From the NCBI GenBank assembly GCA_965230185.1, contig OZ245995.1:2604001-2668000 (forward strand): DNA of 64,000 nt, written 5' to 3'. This document shows positions 34,256-41,921 of the stretch, in pieces. The translations under genes were made by a program, and so were the position numbers. Position 1 is the first letter of the stretch; each line of letters opens with the position of its first letter. Source of the DNA: Motiliproteus sp965230185. Its GTDB lineage: Bacteria; Pseudomonadota; Gammaproteobacteria; Pseudomonadales; Balneatricaceae. Below the pieces are notes generated by a model, which saw only the letters and a list, made by a program, of their open reading frames with translations, had not been told where the DNA came from and did no database searches.

Positions 34256-34960
34256 TTATTTCCCCAGCTCGTTGCGGCCAGGCAGATTGAGTAGTAGTGA
34301 TCCAAGGCTTGCTCTGCTAACGCCTCTGTCTATCGGGGACTTCGGACGAATACGCCAGTCCCGGTCGCTGTTAAAGTTCTCTTTAGCAATTTCTACGAAG
34401 GATCGGGCGCCAAGGATTGCACCATTCCAGATCTGCTTGAAATGTTCTCGGGGAACTACAACGGAGCCAACAGCAGGATCTGCAATCAGGACGTGGTTGT
34501 TATTCAGTCCTTTGACCACGACGAAATGCCGGTAACCTTGCGTGTTCAGAAGGGTTATTCCCGGGAGTCCGATTCGTATAAGTTTGTCTAGTGAGATTTT
34601 AAAGCCATCCGACCGAAATCCCCGGGAGTCCAGATAACGCTTCATATCCAGCATTGAGAATCCGTTTTTCTGGATCTTGGCGCGATCGCCTACCTTGATC
34701 ATTGCCTGAAAGACCTCTTCCTCGTCAGTCGGAAGCCCGTAGTGGTAGGTAAGCAAAGTAGCTACGGCTGCTGAGCCGCAGCTGAAGTCATACTTTTGCC
34801 TGATGACCGAGTCCCAGCGCATCTCCTGAAGGCTTTTCGCGTATACGTTAAAGGAGCCGAAAGGACTGGTTATGTTTACCGTACCTGCTCCGGCCTGGGG
34901 CAGGGCACTAAATCCTGTCAGTAACGCTACAAACACCGCAACGCAGGTCCTGAGCTTCAT
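34256..34960 (-). CDS. C39-family peptidase, FapD-like
   Basis: A 234-residue exported cysteine protease. After a signal peptide (AVFVALLTGFSALPQAGA) the papain-like catalytic residues are in order: the Cys in YDFSCGSAAVATLL with the upstream Gln of RQKYDF, the His in YRHFVVVKGL, and the Asp in IADPAVGS. There is no ABC transporter domain, unlike bacteriocin exporters. The start MKLRTC has AGGAGA five bases upstream; the longer frame upstream has none. It sits between two secreted proteins, one with a double-glycine site and one with a degenerate version, like FapD in fap operons, and probably matures an export partner in the periplasm. Confidence 0.85.
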   Translation of the reverse strand: MKLRTCVAVFVALLTGFSALPQAGAGTVNITSPFGSFNVYAKSLQEMRWDSVIRQKYDFSCGSAAVATLLTYHYGLPTDEEEVFQAMIKVGDRAKIQKNGFSMLDMKRYLDSRGFRSDGFKISLDKLIRIGLPGITLLNTQGYRHFVVVKGLNNNHVLIADPAVGSVVVPREHFKQIWNGAILGARSFVEIAKENFNSDRDWRIRPKSPIDRGVSRASLGSLLLNLPGRNELGK

Positions 34961-35051
34961 CGCTGTCTCCTGTCTTATCCAGTGCTCCGGCAAATCCCAT
35001 ACGGTGGGCAACAGTGAACGCCGATTTGCCTTGCGTAACTTTCTGTTTTCT

Positions 35052-35420
35052 CTATTCAGTCACGTAAACGCTGATACCAACTGCTGAGTCGACTGCGTTG
35101 TTATTACCCGTGAATATGTTGAACATTCCGACTCCTTCAAAATGATCCAGAGCATGCTGTTCAATGGTTATCGCGCCTGATGTGATGGTGTCTGCATTAA
35201 AAGTGCTGTTACTGACGGATGCGTCCAGCTCCTGAATGCTCTGTACGTTCGTCAGGTTGTCGCGACCATTCAGATCAGCCAGATCTTTAATTTCGATTGC
35301 TTCCAGGGATGAGAACCCTGAATGGTTGGTCTCGGTGTCCGCTCGTACCGTCTGGGTAATTGCGACGCTAAAAGCCAGCACCAGAAAGATGGGGACCAGT
35401 GTTGTGAATAGCTTATCCAT
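35052..35420 (-). CDS. Small secreted protein of the amyloid-like operon
   Basis: A 122-residue protein with a signal peptide (TTLVPIFLVLAFSVAITQTVRA). A segment LEAIEIKDLADLNGR (about residues 44-58) aligns with the double-glycine motif of the 32622-34253 protein but ends GR instead of GG. The C-terminal half is Asn/Thr/Ser-rich, with GVGMFNIFTGNNNAV, a spacing reminiscent of Fap amyloid repeats. GGGAGT and AAAGGG precede the ATG. It lies between the giant repeat gene and the C39 gene. A nucleator or chaperone role is possible, not shown. Confidence 0.7.
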   Translation of the reverse strand: MDKLFTTLVPIFLVLAFSVAITQTVRADTETNHSGFSSLEAIEIKDLADLNGRDNLTNVQSIQELDASVSNSTFNADTITSGAITIEQHALDHFEGVGMFNIFTGNNNAVDSAVGISVYVTE

Positions 35421-35461
35421 GACCCTTTACTCCCTCTGAGTTCTGCAGCCAGGGGTAGAGG

Positions 35462-35506
35462 GGCTGACGGCTCAAAGAGAACCGCCAGCCCAAGGCTTTG
35501 TTAAGC
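35462..35506 (-). promoter_or_regulatory. Intercistronic hairpins after the giant repeat gene
   Basis: GGCTGACGG pairs with CCGCCAGCC (one mismatch) around a 10-base loop, and a second small hairpin GGCTT/AAGCC follows next to the giant gene stop. Neither has a T-run. The likely effect is mRNA stabilisation or partial termination, giving more of the giant protein than of downstream products. Confidence 0.5.
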
Positions 35507-35508
35507 CG

Positions 35509-38500
35509 TTAGTTGCCGATATTTACGTTGCTGTGAGCAGCAACGTTGGTAGCGGACAGCTGGGCGTTATAAATGCCTGTGGACAGGTTGATATTGGCGA
35601 TACCACCAAAGGTTCCATTGGCAACACTAAGTGTCGCCATACCTGTGGTCAGGACACCACCTTCGCCATTACCACCGGCACCACCGGCACCACCAGCGCC
35701 GCCAGCACCGCCAGCACCGCCGTTAGCATTTACTGCTCCGCCGCTGCCGGAACCAGATCCGACACCACCGTTACCAGCGATTGCATCGGCATTGCCGCCA
35801 GTACCTCCGGTACCATTGCCGTCACCGCCATCTCCGCCGTTTCCAGCAGCACCGCCGTTGGTGTTACCGGCTGTTGCGTTGGCGTCGCCACCGGTACCGG
35901 TTCCGCCGTTGGCGTCACCGCCTGTTCCGGCCATGGTGTCAGCGCTTCCGCCTGTTCCACCTGTAGTATCAGCAGTTCCGGATGTGCTGGTTCCACCACC
36001 AGCGTTACCACCAGTGCCAGTTCCGCCATCAGCCATACCGCCGGTACTGGTGCCTGCGTCAGCGGAGCCGCTGGTGCTGGTACCACCATCGGCCATTCCA
36101 CCAGCACTGGTACCTGCGTCCGCGGTTCCACTGGTGCCACCAGCTCCACCGTCGGCCATACCACCAGTACCGGTGCCGCCGTCAGCCATGCCGCCGGTGC
36201 CGCCAGATGCGTCCGCCTGGCCACTGGTTCCGCTTCCACCGCCTGCTGCTCCTGCCGTACCACCTAAGGCATCAGCTGTTCCAGAAGTTCCTGATCCACC
36301 GTCAGCCATACCTGCGGTGCTGGTTCCTCCTCCGGCAGCTCCTGCGGTACCACCGGCGCCATCAGACATGCCTGAGGTGCCAGTACCGCCACCAGCTGAA
36401 CCAGCGGTTCCGCCAGCGCCGTCAGCCATGCCACCGGTACCACCGGTGCCGTCAGCCATGCCGCCAGTACCACCGGTGCCGTCAGCCATACCACCAGTAC
36501 CACCGGCGCCGTCAGCCATGCCGCCAGTTCCGCCGGCGCCATCAGCCATACCGCCGGTACCACCGGCACCGTCAGCCATACCACCGGTACCACCGGTACC
36601 GTCAGCCATACCACCGGTACCGCCAGTACCATCGGCCATACCGCCAGTACCACCGGCACCGTCAGCCATACCGCCGGTACCACCAGCACCATTACCGCCG
36701 GTACCACCGGATCCACCAGCTCCACCGTCTGCCATACCGGCATTACCACCAGTGCCGCCGGAGAAAGCGTCACCTCCGCCACCACCATTGCCGTTGGTTG
36801 TATTGGCGTTACCACCATTTGCAGCGCCACCTGCGCCACCATCGGCCGCTACGCCTGCGTTACCGCCGGTGCCACTGGCCAGGCCACCGGTACCACCGGT
36901 TCCGTCAGCCATACCACCGGTACCACCAGTACCATCACCGGTACCACCGGTGCCGCCAGTACCGTCAGCCATGCCGCCAGTACCGCCAGTGCCGTCAGCC
37001 ATGCCACCGGTACCACCGGTTCCGTCAGCCATGCCGCCGGTACCACCAGTACCATCAGCCATGCCACCGGTACCGCCCGTGCCGTCAGCCATGCCGCCGG
37101 TACCACCGGTTCCGTCAGCCATGCCACCGGTACCACCGGTTCCGTCAGCCATGCCGCCGGTGCCACCGTCGGCGTTGCCATTACCAGTAGTTCCACCGTT
37201 ACCATTGGCATTACCGCCGGTGCCTGCAGAAGAGTCGGCGAGGCCCCCGGTTCCGCCATTACCATTGACATTCCCGCTTGTACCGCCAGTGCCGTTACTA
37301 TTACCTCCGGTGCCACCGTTGCCATTTACATTACCGCTGGTTCCACCGTTTGTGTTGGCATTTCCGCCGGTTCCACCGCGGGTATCAGCAAGCCCGCCTG
37401 TACCACCATTACCGCCGTTAGCATTACCGCTGGTTCCTCCATTGGAATTGCTGTTACCACCTGTGCCTCCGTTGGCATTACTGTTACCAGTGGTTCCGCC
37501 GTTGGCGTTACTATTACCGCCGGTCCCGCCGTTGGCATTAGCCAGACCGCCGGTGCCTCCATTGGCGTTGCTGTTACCGCTGGTTCCTCCAGTGGTATTA
37601 GCGTTACCGCCGGTTCCACCGGTTGAATTGGCATTACCGCCGGTTCCGCCGTTACCGTTGCCGTTACCGCCGGTACCGCCAACTGCGTCAGCATTTCCTG
37701 AATTGCCGCCGTTACCGCCGTTGCCGCCGGTCTGGCCATTGTTGTTGTTGGCATCAGCACTACCGCCGGTACCACCCGTTGCGTTACCGCCGTCACCGAC
37801 ACCGACACCGACACCGCCGACAGATGCACCGAGAGCAGTGCCGCCGTTACCGCCGGCTCCACCAACTGCACCTGCAGCACCAGCCGCGCCGATACCACCA
37901 TGAATAGTGATGCTGTTACCGGTCACGTTGGCTTCAAGGGTCTGATAAGCAATAACTTCGGTCACTGTGTTAAACGACTCGCTCCAGGCACTGGCGTTGC
38001 CACCCTGGCCTGCGGCGCCGCCGTATGCAGGACCGCCAGCTCCTCCGGTTCCGCCAGCCTGGCCGTCGCCGGCCATGGAAGTGGCATTGGTATCACCGAA
38101 GTTGTCTGTGTCACCTGAAGCTGTGGATGCTGTGGAGTCACCACTGTTGTTGGCATTGCCGCCGGCTCCGGTGCTGGCTGCACCACCGTCATTGGCGTTA
38201 CCACCCGGACCGTTGCCACTGGTACCACCATTGCCACCGTCAGATTGTCCCTGCGCGGAGGCCTGATCGTTGGACCTGGCGTCATTGGAGCCGCCACCCG
38301 GTACCTGGTTCTGGGTCACGTTACCGCCGTCGTTCGCATTTGCAGCGTGACCGCTACCATTACCGCCGTTTGCCGTACCGCTGTTACCGCCCGCGCCACC
38401 GGTCGTGTTGCCGCCGGTAGCTGAGCCGGAGCTGTCACCACCCCAGGGGTCGTTATAGGCAGTAGATGAGCCGGAATTGGTGCTGCCGGTTGTGGCATTG

Positions 38501-38736
38501 TTGGCATTGGCGTTGGCGCTGTTACCACCGTTGCCGCCGTTGCCTCCTGTACCGCCATTGGAGGTTCCGCCATTAGCGTTGCCGCCCTGGCCTCCCGTTG
38601 CGGTAGCCGTGGCTGTCACAGTATTTTGCTGGTCATTGCCAAAGTTGAATTTGTTGATAGGGTTTGCGTAGGCATTGGATACTGCCATTGCTAAGGCCAG
38701 TACCGACGTGCCCGCTATTACTAAGGGTCTGTTCAT
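35509..38736 (-). CDS. Giant secreted Gly/Asn-rich decapeptide-repeat protein (amyloid/adhesin candidate)
   Basis: A 1,075-residue protein. A signal peptide (PLVIAGTSVLALAMAVSNAYA, cleavage at AYA-NP) is followed by Gly, Asn, Thr and Ala repeats almost to the C-terminus. A non-repetitive island near residues 250-275 (SFNTVTEVIAYQTLEANVT) and a C-terminal motif (NLSTGIYNAQLSATNV) interrupt this. The core repeats are decapeptides: GGTGGN-type units in the first half, then two blocks of GGTGGMADGT/A. There is no cysteine and almost no charge except Asp. GGGAGAGG precedes the ATG. It heads the operon with the C39 peptidase; with a FapF-like pore nearby it is the likely exported fibre or adhesin subunit. 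Confidence 0.8.
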   Translation of the reverse strand: MNRPLVIAGTSVLALAMAVSNAYANPINKFNFGNDQQNTVTATATATGGQGGNANGGTSNGGTGGNGGNGGNSANANANNATTGSTNSGSSTAYNDPWGGDSSGSATGGNTTGGAGGNSGTANGGNGSGHAANANDGGNVTQNQVPGGGSNDARSNDQASAQGQSDGGNGGTSGNGPGGNANDGGAASTGAGGNANNSGDSTASTASGDTDNFGDTNATSMAGDGQAGGTGGAGGPAYGGAAGQGGNASAWSESFNTVTEVIAYQTLEANVTGNSITIHGGIGAAGAAGAVGGAGGNGGTALGASVGGVGVGVGDGGNATGGTGGSADANNNNGQTGGNGGNGGNSGNADAVGGTGGNGNGNGGTGGNANSTGGTGGNANTTGGTSGNSNANGGTGGLANANGGTGGNSNANGGTTGNSNANGGTGGNSNSNGGTSGNANGGNGGTGGLADTRGGTGGNANTNGGTSGNVNGNGGTGGNSNGTGGTSGNVNGNGGTGGLADSSAGTGGNANGNGGTTGNGNADGGTGGMADGTGGTGGMADGTGGTGGMADGTGGTGGMADGTGGTGGMADGTGGTGGMADGTGGTGGMADGTGGTGGTGDGTGGTGGMADGTGGTGGLASGTGGNAGVAADGGAGGAANGGNANTTNGNGGGGGDAFSGGTGGNAGMADGGAGGSGGTGGNGAGGTGGMADGAGGTGGMADGTGGTGGMADGTGGTGGMADGAGGTGGMADGAGGTGGMADGAGGTGGMADGTGGTGGMADGTGGTGGMADGAGGTAGSAGGGTGTSGMSDGAGGTAGAAGGGTSTAGMADGGSGTSGTADALGGTAGAAGGGSGTSGQADASGGTGGMADGGTGTGGMADGGAGGTSGTADAGTSAGGMADGGTSTSGSADAGTSTGGMADGGTGTGGNAGGGTSTSGTADTTGGTGGSADTMAGTGGDANGGTGTGGDANATAGNTNGGAAGNGGDGGDGNGTGGTGGNADAIAGNGGVGSGSGSGGAVNANGGAGGAGGAGGAGGAGGNGEGGVLTTGMATLSVANGTFGGIANINLSTGIYNAQLSATNVAAHSNVNIGN
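36418..36690 (-). repeat. 30-bp tandem repeat block, second GGTGGMADG array
   Basis: About nine copies of a 30-bp unit encoding GGTGGMADGT or GGTGGMADGA. The DNA units are near identical (recurring GTCAGCCAT and CCACCGGTACC on the plus strand), suggesting recent expansion or gene conversion. Copy number may vary between isolates. Confidence 0.85.
36895..37160 (-). repeat. 30-bp tandem repeat block, first GGTGGMADG array
   Basis: About nine copies of the same 30-bp unit, one variant reading GGTGGTGDGT. It is separated from the second block by a short region rich in NANTTNGNGGGG-like sequence. Confidence 0.85.
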
Positions 38737-38921
38737 TTTTCCTCTCCCTCGACGAACTTGCCAGACAAGGATTTCTCTTACTCCCCCATATTCGGGTGGC
38801 TGAGCGAGGACGTCTCACCGCCTTATTTTCCCGATTGAAGCCCTGATCCTCCTTCTGTCTTGCTCCAGCCCATTGCGGGTGGACGGATTTATCTGTGGGG
38901 GGGGTACGGCGCAACAGACGT

Positions 38922-38936
38922 CTGGACCATGTCCAG
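38922..38936. promoter_or_regulatory. Palindromic operator candidate upstream of the matrix operon
   Basis: CTGGAC-CAT-GTCCAG has perfect 6-bp arms and lies in the upstream region of the giant repeat gene. The binding protein is unknown; the adjacent VpsR-like regulator is one candidate. Confidence 0.35.
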
Positions 38937-39446
38937 CAATACGGCAGCCATACCATCGCCGGTACCACTCGCAAGATATGCACCATTGTTGTCACGGCAT
39001 CGCTAATGCTTTGTTAATTGGGGAGATATTTTAGGATGTGTCTCCGGGTGCAGGATTTCATCGCAGGCGAAACTGTTAATAGAAAGTCAGGTGAGAAGAG
39101 GGGGCTTAACTTCTGGGACGTCGAGCAGGAGCGGGAAATCTGTGATCAGTGGTTAGAGGCAGAATGTCTATCCCAACGTAATCAACAAGATACCTGCGAT
39201 ATCTGGATGTTCTGTCATAAGATAAAGTTTTTCGGAAGCTGTCAGGATAAGTGTTACACAAATGATACGCCCCTGATTCAACGTGTTTTCTGCAAAGAAG
39301 AAATTTGTAAGTAATTCAGTGTATTGAGGAAGATGTTGAGTCAGGTCAACGTTGTAACAGTTCTGTACAGGTAGCATGTCCGGCAGTATTAGAAACGCCT
39401 CATGGTAATTGAAGTTGCTGAGCTCAGATCGGGTTCCGTTAATACC

Positions 39447-39476
39447 CTGACGCCGGTGGCCCGGCGAAGGTATATA
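39447..39476 (+). promoter_or_regulatory. Candidate icd promoter
   Basis: CTGACG, an 18-base spacer and TATATA, about 50 bases upstream of icd. The spacing is acceptable; the -35 is one base from the first four of the consensus. Confidence 0.45.
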
Positions 39477-39525
39477 CTTTTATGCACCTCAACAGTTTTG
39501 ATCAGAACAATAAATGGAGTGAATG

Positions 39526-40782
39526 ATGGGATACCAAAAAATTCAGGTGCCTGCACAGGGCGAAAAGATCACGGTTAATTCCGATGGCTCGCTGAACGTG
39601 CCCGCCAATCCGGTCATCCCTTTCATTGAAGGCGATGGCATAGGCTACGACGTAACTCCACCTATGATCAAAGTCGTGGATGCCGCCGTTAAAAAGGCAT
39701 ACGGAGGCGAGCGAGTGATTTCATGGATGGAGGTCTATGCCGGTGAGAAAGCCACTGAGGTGTATGACGCCGATACCTGGATGCCTGAGGAAACCCTGGA
39801 TGCTTTTAAAGAGTTTGTTGTCGGTATTAAAGGCCCTCTGACGACCCCGGTGGGTGGAGGCATACGTTCACTGAATGTCGCTTTGCGTCAGGAGCTGGAT
39901 CTGTATGTCTGCCAGCGTCCGGTGCAGTGGTTTACCGGGGTCCCCAGTCCTGTGAAGAATCCGCAGGATGTCGATATGTGCATTTTTCGGGAGAATTCCG
40001 AAGATATTTATGCAGGAGTGGAGTTCCGAGCTGGTACTGCGGAAGCGGATAAGCTGATTCAGTTTCTTAAGGATGAATTTGGCGTTTCCAAAATACGTTT
40101 CGAAAAGAACTGCGGCATTGGTGTTAAGCCGGTATCTGAAGAGGGCACTAAGCGTCTGGTTCGCAAAGCGATCCAGTATGCGATCGACAATGACAAGTCT
40201 TCAGTTACTCTGGTCCATAAAGGCAATATCATGAAGTTTACCGAAGGTGCCTTTAAGGAGTGGGGTTATCAACTGGCACAGGAGGAGTTCGGCGCAGAAT
40301 TGCTGGATGGAGGCCCCTGGTGCAGCATGAAAAACCCGAGGACCGGTAACGAGATAATTATTAAGGACGTTATCGCAGATGCCATGCTGCAGCAGATTCT
40401 GCTACGTCCGGCCGAATACTCCGTCATTGCAACACTCAACCTGAACGGTGATTACCTGTCCGATGCCCTCGCTGCGGAGGTTGGCGGGATCGGCATCGCG
40501 CCAGGTGCAAACCTGAGTGATGAAGTGGCTATTTTTGAGGCAACCCATGGCACAGCACCCAAATATGCGGGGCAGGATAAGGTTAATCCCGGCTCAGTTA
40601 TCCTCTCGGCTGAAATGATGTTGCGCCATATGGGCTGGACAGAAGCCGCAGACCTGATTCTGCAAGGCGTCTCAGGGGCGATTTCTGCAAAAACGGTAAC
40701 CTATGATTTTGACCGTCTGATGGATGATGCGACCCTGGTTTCCTGTTCCGGGTTCGGCGATGCGATTATCGACAATATGTAA
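39526..40782 (+). CDS. icd: Isocitrate dehydrogenase, NADP-dependent
   Basis: Oxidatively decarboxylates isocitrate to 2-oxoglutarate; 418 residues, close to the E. coli enzyme throughout. The substrate loop GGGIRSLNVALRQ contains the serine that AceK phosphorylates in E. coli. Also visible are FRENSEDIYAGVEF, VHKGNIMKFTEGAF, the metal aspartate region IKDVIADAMLQQ and the NADP region HGTAPKYAGQDKVNP. I prefer the second ATG (MGYQK) because GGAG is six bases away; the first is only three. It completes the TCA set but is separated from sucD by the accessory block. Confidence 0.96.
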   Translation: MGYQKIQVPAQGEKITVNSDGSLNVPANPVIPFIEGDGIGYDVTPPMIKVVDAAVKKAYGGERVISWMEVYAGEKATEVYDADTWMPEETLDAFKEFVVGIKGPLTTPVGGGIRSLNVALRQELDLYVCQRPVQWFTGVPSPVKNPQDVDMCIFRENSEDIYAGVEFRAGTAEADKLIQFLKDEFGVSKIRFEKNCGIGVKPVSEEGTKRLVRKAIQYAIDNDKSSVTLVHKGNIMKFTEGAFKEWGYQLAQEEFGAELLDGGPWCSMKNPRTGNEIIIKDVIADAMLQQILLRPAEYSVIATLNLNGDYLSDALAAEVGGIGIAPGANLSDEVAIFEATHGTAPKYAGQDKVNPGSVILSAEMMLRHMGWTEAADLILQGVSGAISAKTVTYDFDRLMDDATLVSCSGFGDAIIDNM

Positions 40783-40805
40783 TCACGGATAGCAATTGCA
40801 GATAC

Positions 40806-40836
40806 AAAAAAACCAGCATCAGGCTGGTTTTTTTGT
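40806..40836. terminator. Bidirectional terminator between icd and cspD
   Basis: Stem AAAACCAGC/GCTGGTTTT with a 5-base loop and A/T runs on both sides. It can serve both convergent genes. Confidence 0.92.
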
Positions 40837-40866
40837 GTTTTGAATAAGAGTGGATGTTGTCAGCGT

Positions 40867-41097
40867 TTAAGCGGATTCTTCCTCTGATCTCTTCTCTGCC
40901 GGACGAATATTGATCGCGTGGGTTCCCTTCGGACCCGGTGTTGTCTCAAAGCTGACCTCCTGGCCTGCTTTAAGGGTTTTGTATCCATCCATCTCAATAG
41001 CTGAATAGTGAGCGAACAGATCTTCGTTGGAGGATTCGGACAGAATAAAACCGTAGCCCTTAGCGTTGTTGAACCACTTAACTTTCCCTGAGTACAT
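40867..41097 (-). CDS. cspD: Cold-shock domain protein, CspD-like
   Basis: A 76-residue single-stranded nucleic-acid-binding protein. The RNP1-like KGYGFIL and RNP2-like DLFAHYS motifs and the starting sequence GKVKWFNNAKGYG are typical. The C-terminal tail (RPAEKRSEEESA) is acidic and longer than in CspA. Location next to clpS-clpA is the usual cspD context, where the E. coli protein inhibits replication in stationary phase. A TATAAT-like -10 (complement of 41122-41127) lies about 30 bases upstream of the start. Confidence 0.92.
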   Translation of the reverse strand: MYSGKVKWFNNAKGYGFILSESSNEDLFAHYSAIEMDGYKTLKAGQEVSFETTPGPKGTHAINIRPAEKRSEEESA

Positions 41098-41552
41098 GAA
41101 GAGACTCCTTTACAGCAAAAAATTATAAACCGCTAATACACAGTATCTGCATATTTTGGTCAGTACCAGTCTTTTTTTCAAGACCGACTTTAGGGTACAG
41201 CCGCGAAGTTGCGGAAAAAGTGCGGCTGATATCGCTTGTGATAAAAATCACCGGAAGTCAGCTAAATGACCGGTGATCAGTCGCTGATTTATGGTCAGCT
41301 GAAGTTGTTCTGGCTGCTGTGGTGCCAGCAGAGGGGTATTAAAAACATATTTAAATTATTCAATAAGATGGAAGTGGTTCTGTAGTGATTGTCGTAACAT
41401 GGGCTATGCTATCTGGTAGATCGAACCTGTGGCTTTTATTCCGGCCTGAAGCAGGGCCGCTGACCGGCTTCCAGATCACTGGCGGGGAGGGATGCGTACC
41501 TGATGTACAGGATGTATCATTGCGGTGATAAGACGTTTGACAGGTTTTGGTA
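41098..41552. other. Divergent cspD / clpS intergenic region with hairpins
   Basis: A 455-base region with no supported gene. ATCACCGG and CCGGTGAT (41247-41277) form an 8-bp stem with an internal GTCA/TGAC extension. A second stem CTGGC/GCCAG lies near 41310-41330. A small RNA is conceivable but I see no terminator-like T-run. Confidence 0.4.
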
Positions 41553-41897
41553 ATGATTTTTTTGAGCTCGATACGTTCAAGTCAGGATGAAAAGCACGAT
41601 CATGATGGTGGGCTGGTTACTCAGGAGGCCAAACCGGCGCTGAAGCCACCATCTATGTACAAAGTAATCGTCCTGAACGATGACTATACTCCTATGGATT
41701 TTGTGGTTGAAGTGCTGAAGATTTTCTTCAATATGGAGCAGGAGAAGGCAACTCAGGTGATGCTGGCGATACACACACAGGGAAAAGCCGTGTGCGGTGT
41801 CTACCCGCGGGATATTGCTGAAACTAAAGCGACTCAGGTTAATCAATATTCCAGAGAGTCCCAGCATCCGCTGCTCTGTGAAATTGACAAAGCCTGA
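41553..41897 (+). CDS. clpS: ATP-dependent Clp protease adaptor ClpS
   Basis: N-degron recognin of 114 residues that delivers substrates with N-terminal Leu, Phe, Tyr or Trp to ClpAP. After a flexible N-terminus the core shows YKVIVLNDDYTPMDFVVEVL with the Asn-Asp-Asp and Met residues that line the pocket, plus AIHTQGKAVCGVYPRDIAETK. I choose the ATG at 41553; the frame could start at a TTG six bases earlier. It lies 24 bases upstream of clpA in the same operon. Confidence 0.95.
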   Translation: MIFLSSIRSSQDEKHDHDGGLVTQEAKPALKPPSMYKVIVLNDDYTPMDFVVEVLKIFFNMEQEKATQVMLAIHTQGKAVCGVYPRDIAETKATQVNQYSRESQHPLLCEIDKA

Positions 41898-41921
41898 TAG
41901 TTCCGAGAGAGGCTGTATATC

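Larger units (their letters stand above)
38737..39525. other. Long intergenic region between the giant repeat gene and icd
   Basis: A 789-base region that should hold the promoter of the minus-strand matrix operon and that of icd. It contains a run of eight G (38897-38904) and a perfect palindrome CTGGAC-CAT-GTCCAG (38922-38936), about 160 and 190 bases upstream of the giant gene. A 98-codon open frame at 39018-39314 lacks a good start and I do not call it. No sigma54 consensus was found on the minus strand. Confidence 0.5.

Noticed and set aside
36418..37160. Regular 30-bp repeats that could suggest a CRISPR array
   Set aside because: The units are contiguous without unique spacers and keep an open reading frame encoding GGTGGMADG.
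35573..37903. A 776-codon Pro/Val/Ala-rich open frame on the plus strand
   Set aside because: It is the mirror of the giant repeat gene; the GC-rich repeats lack stops in several frames. It has no ribosome-binding site or signal peptide.
39018..39314. A 98-codon cysteine-rich open frame upstream of icd
   Set aside because: It starts at TTG without a ribosome-binding site, resembles nothing I know, and lies in a likely promoter region.
39447..39476. An alternative sigma54 promoter for icd or the matrix operon
   Set aside because: No GG-N10-GC pair with a TGGCAC/TTGC context was found; a sigma70-like pair fits icd better.
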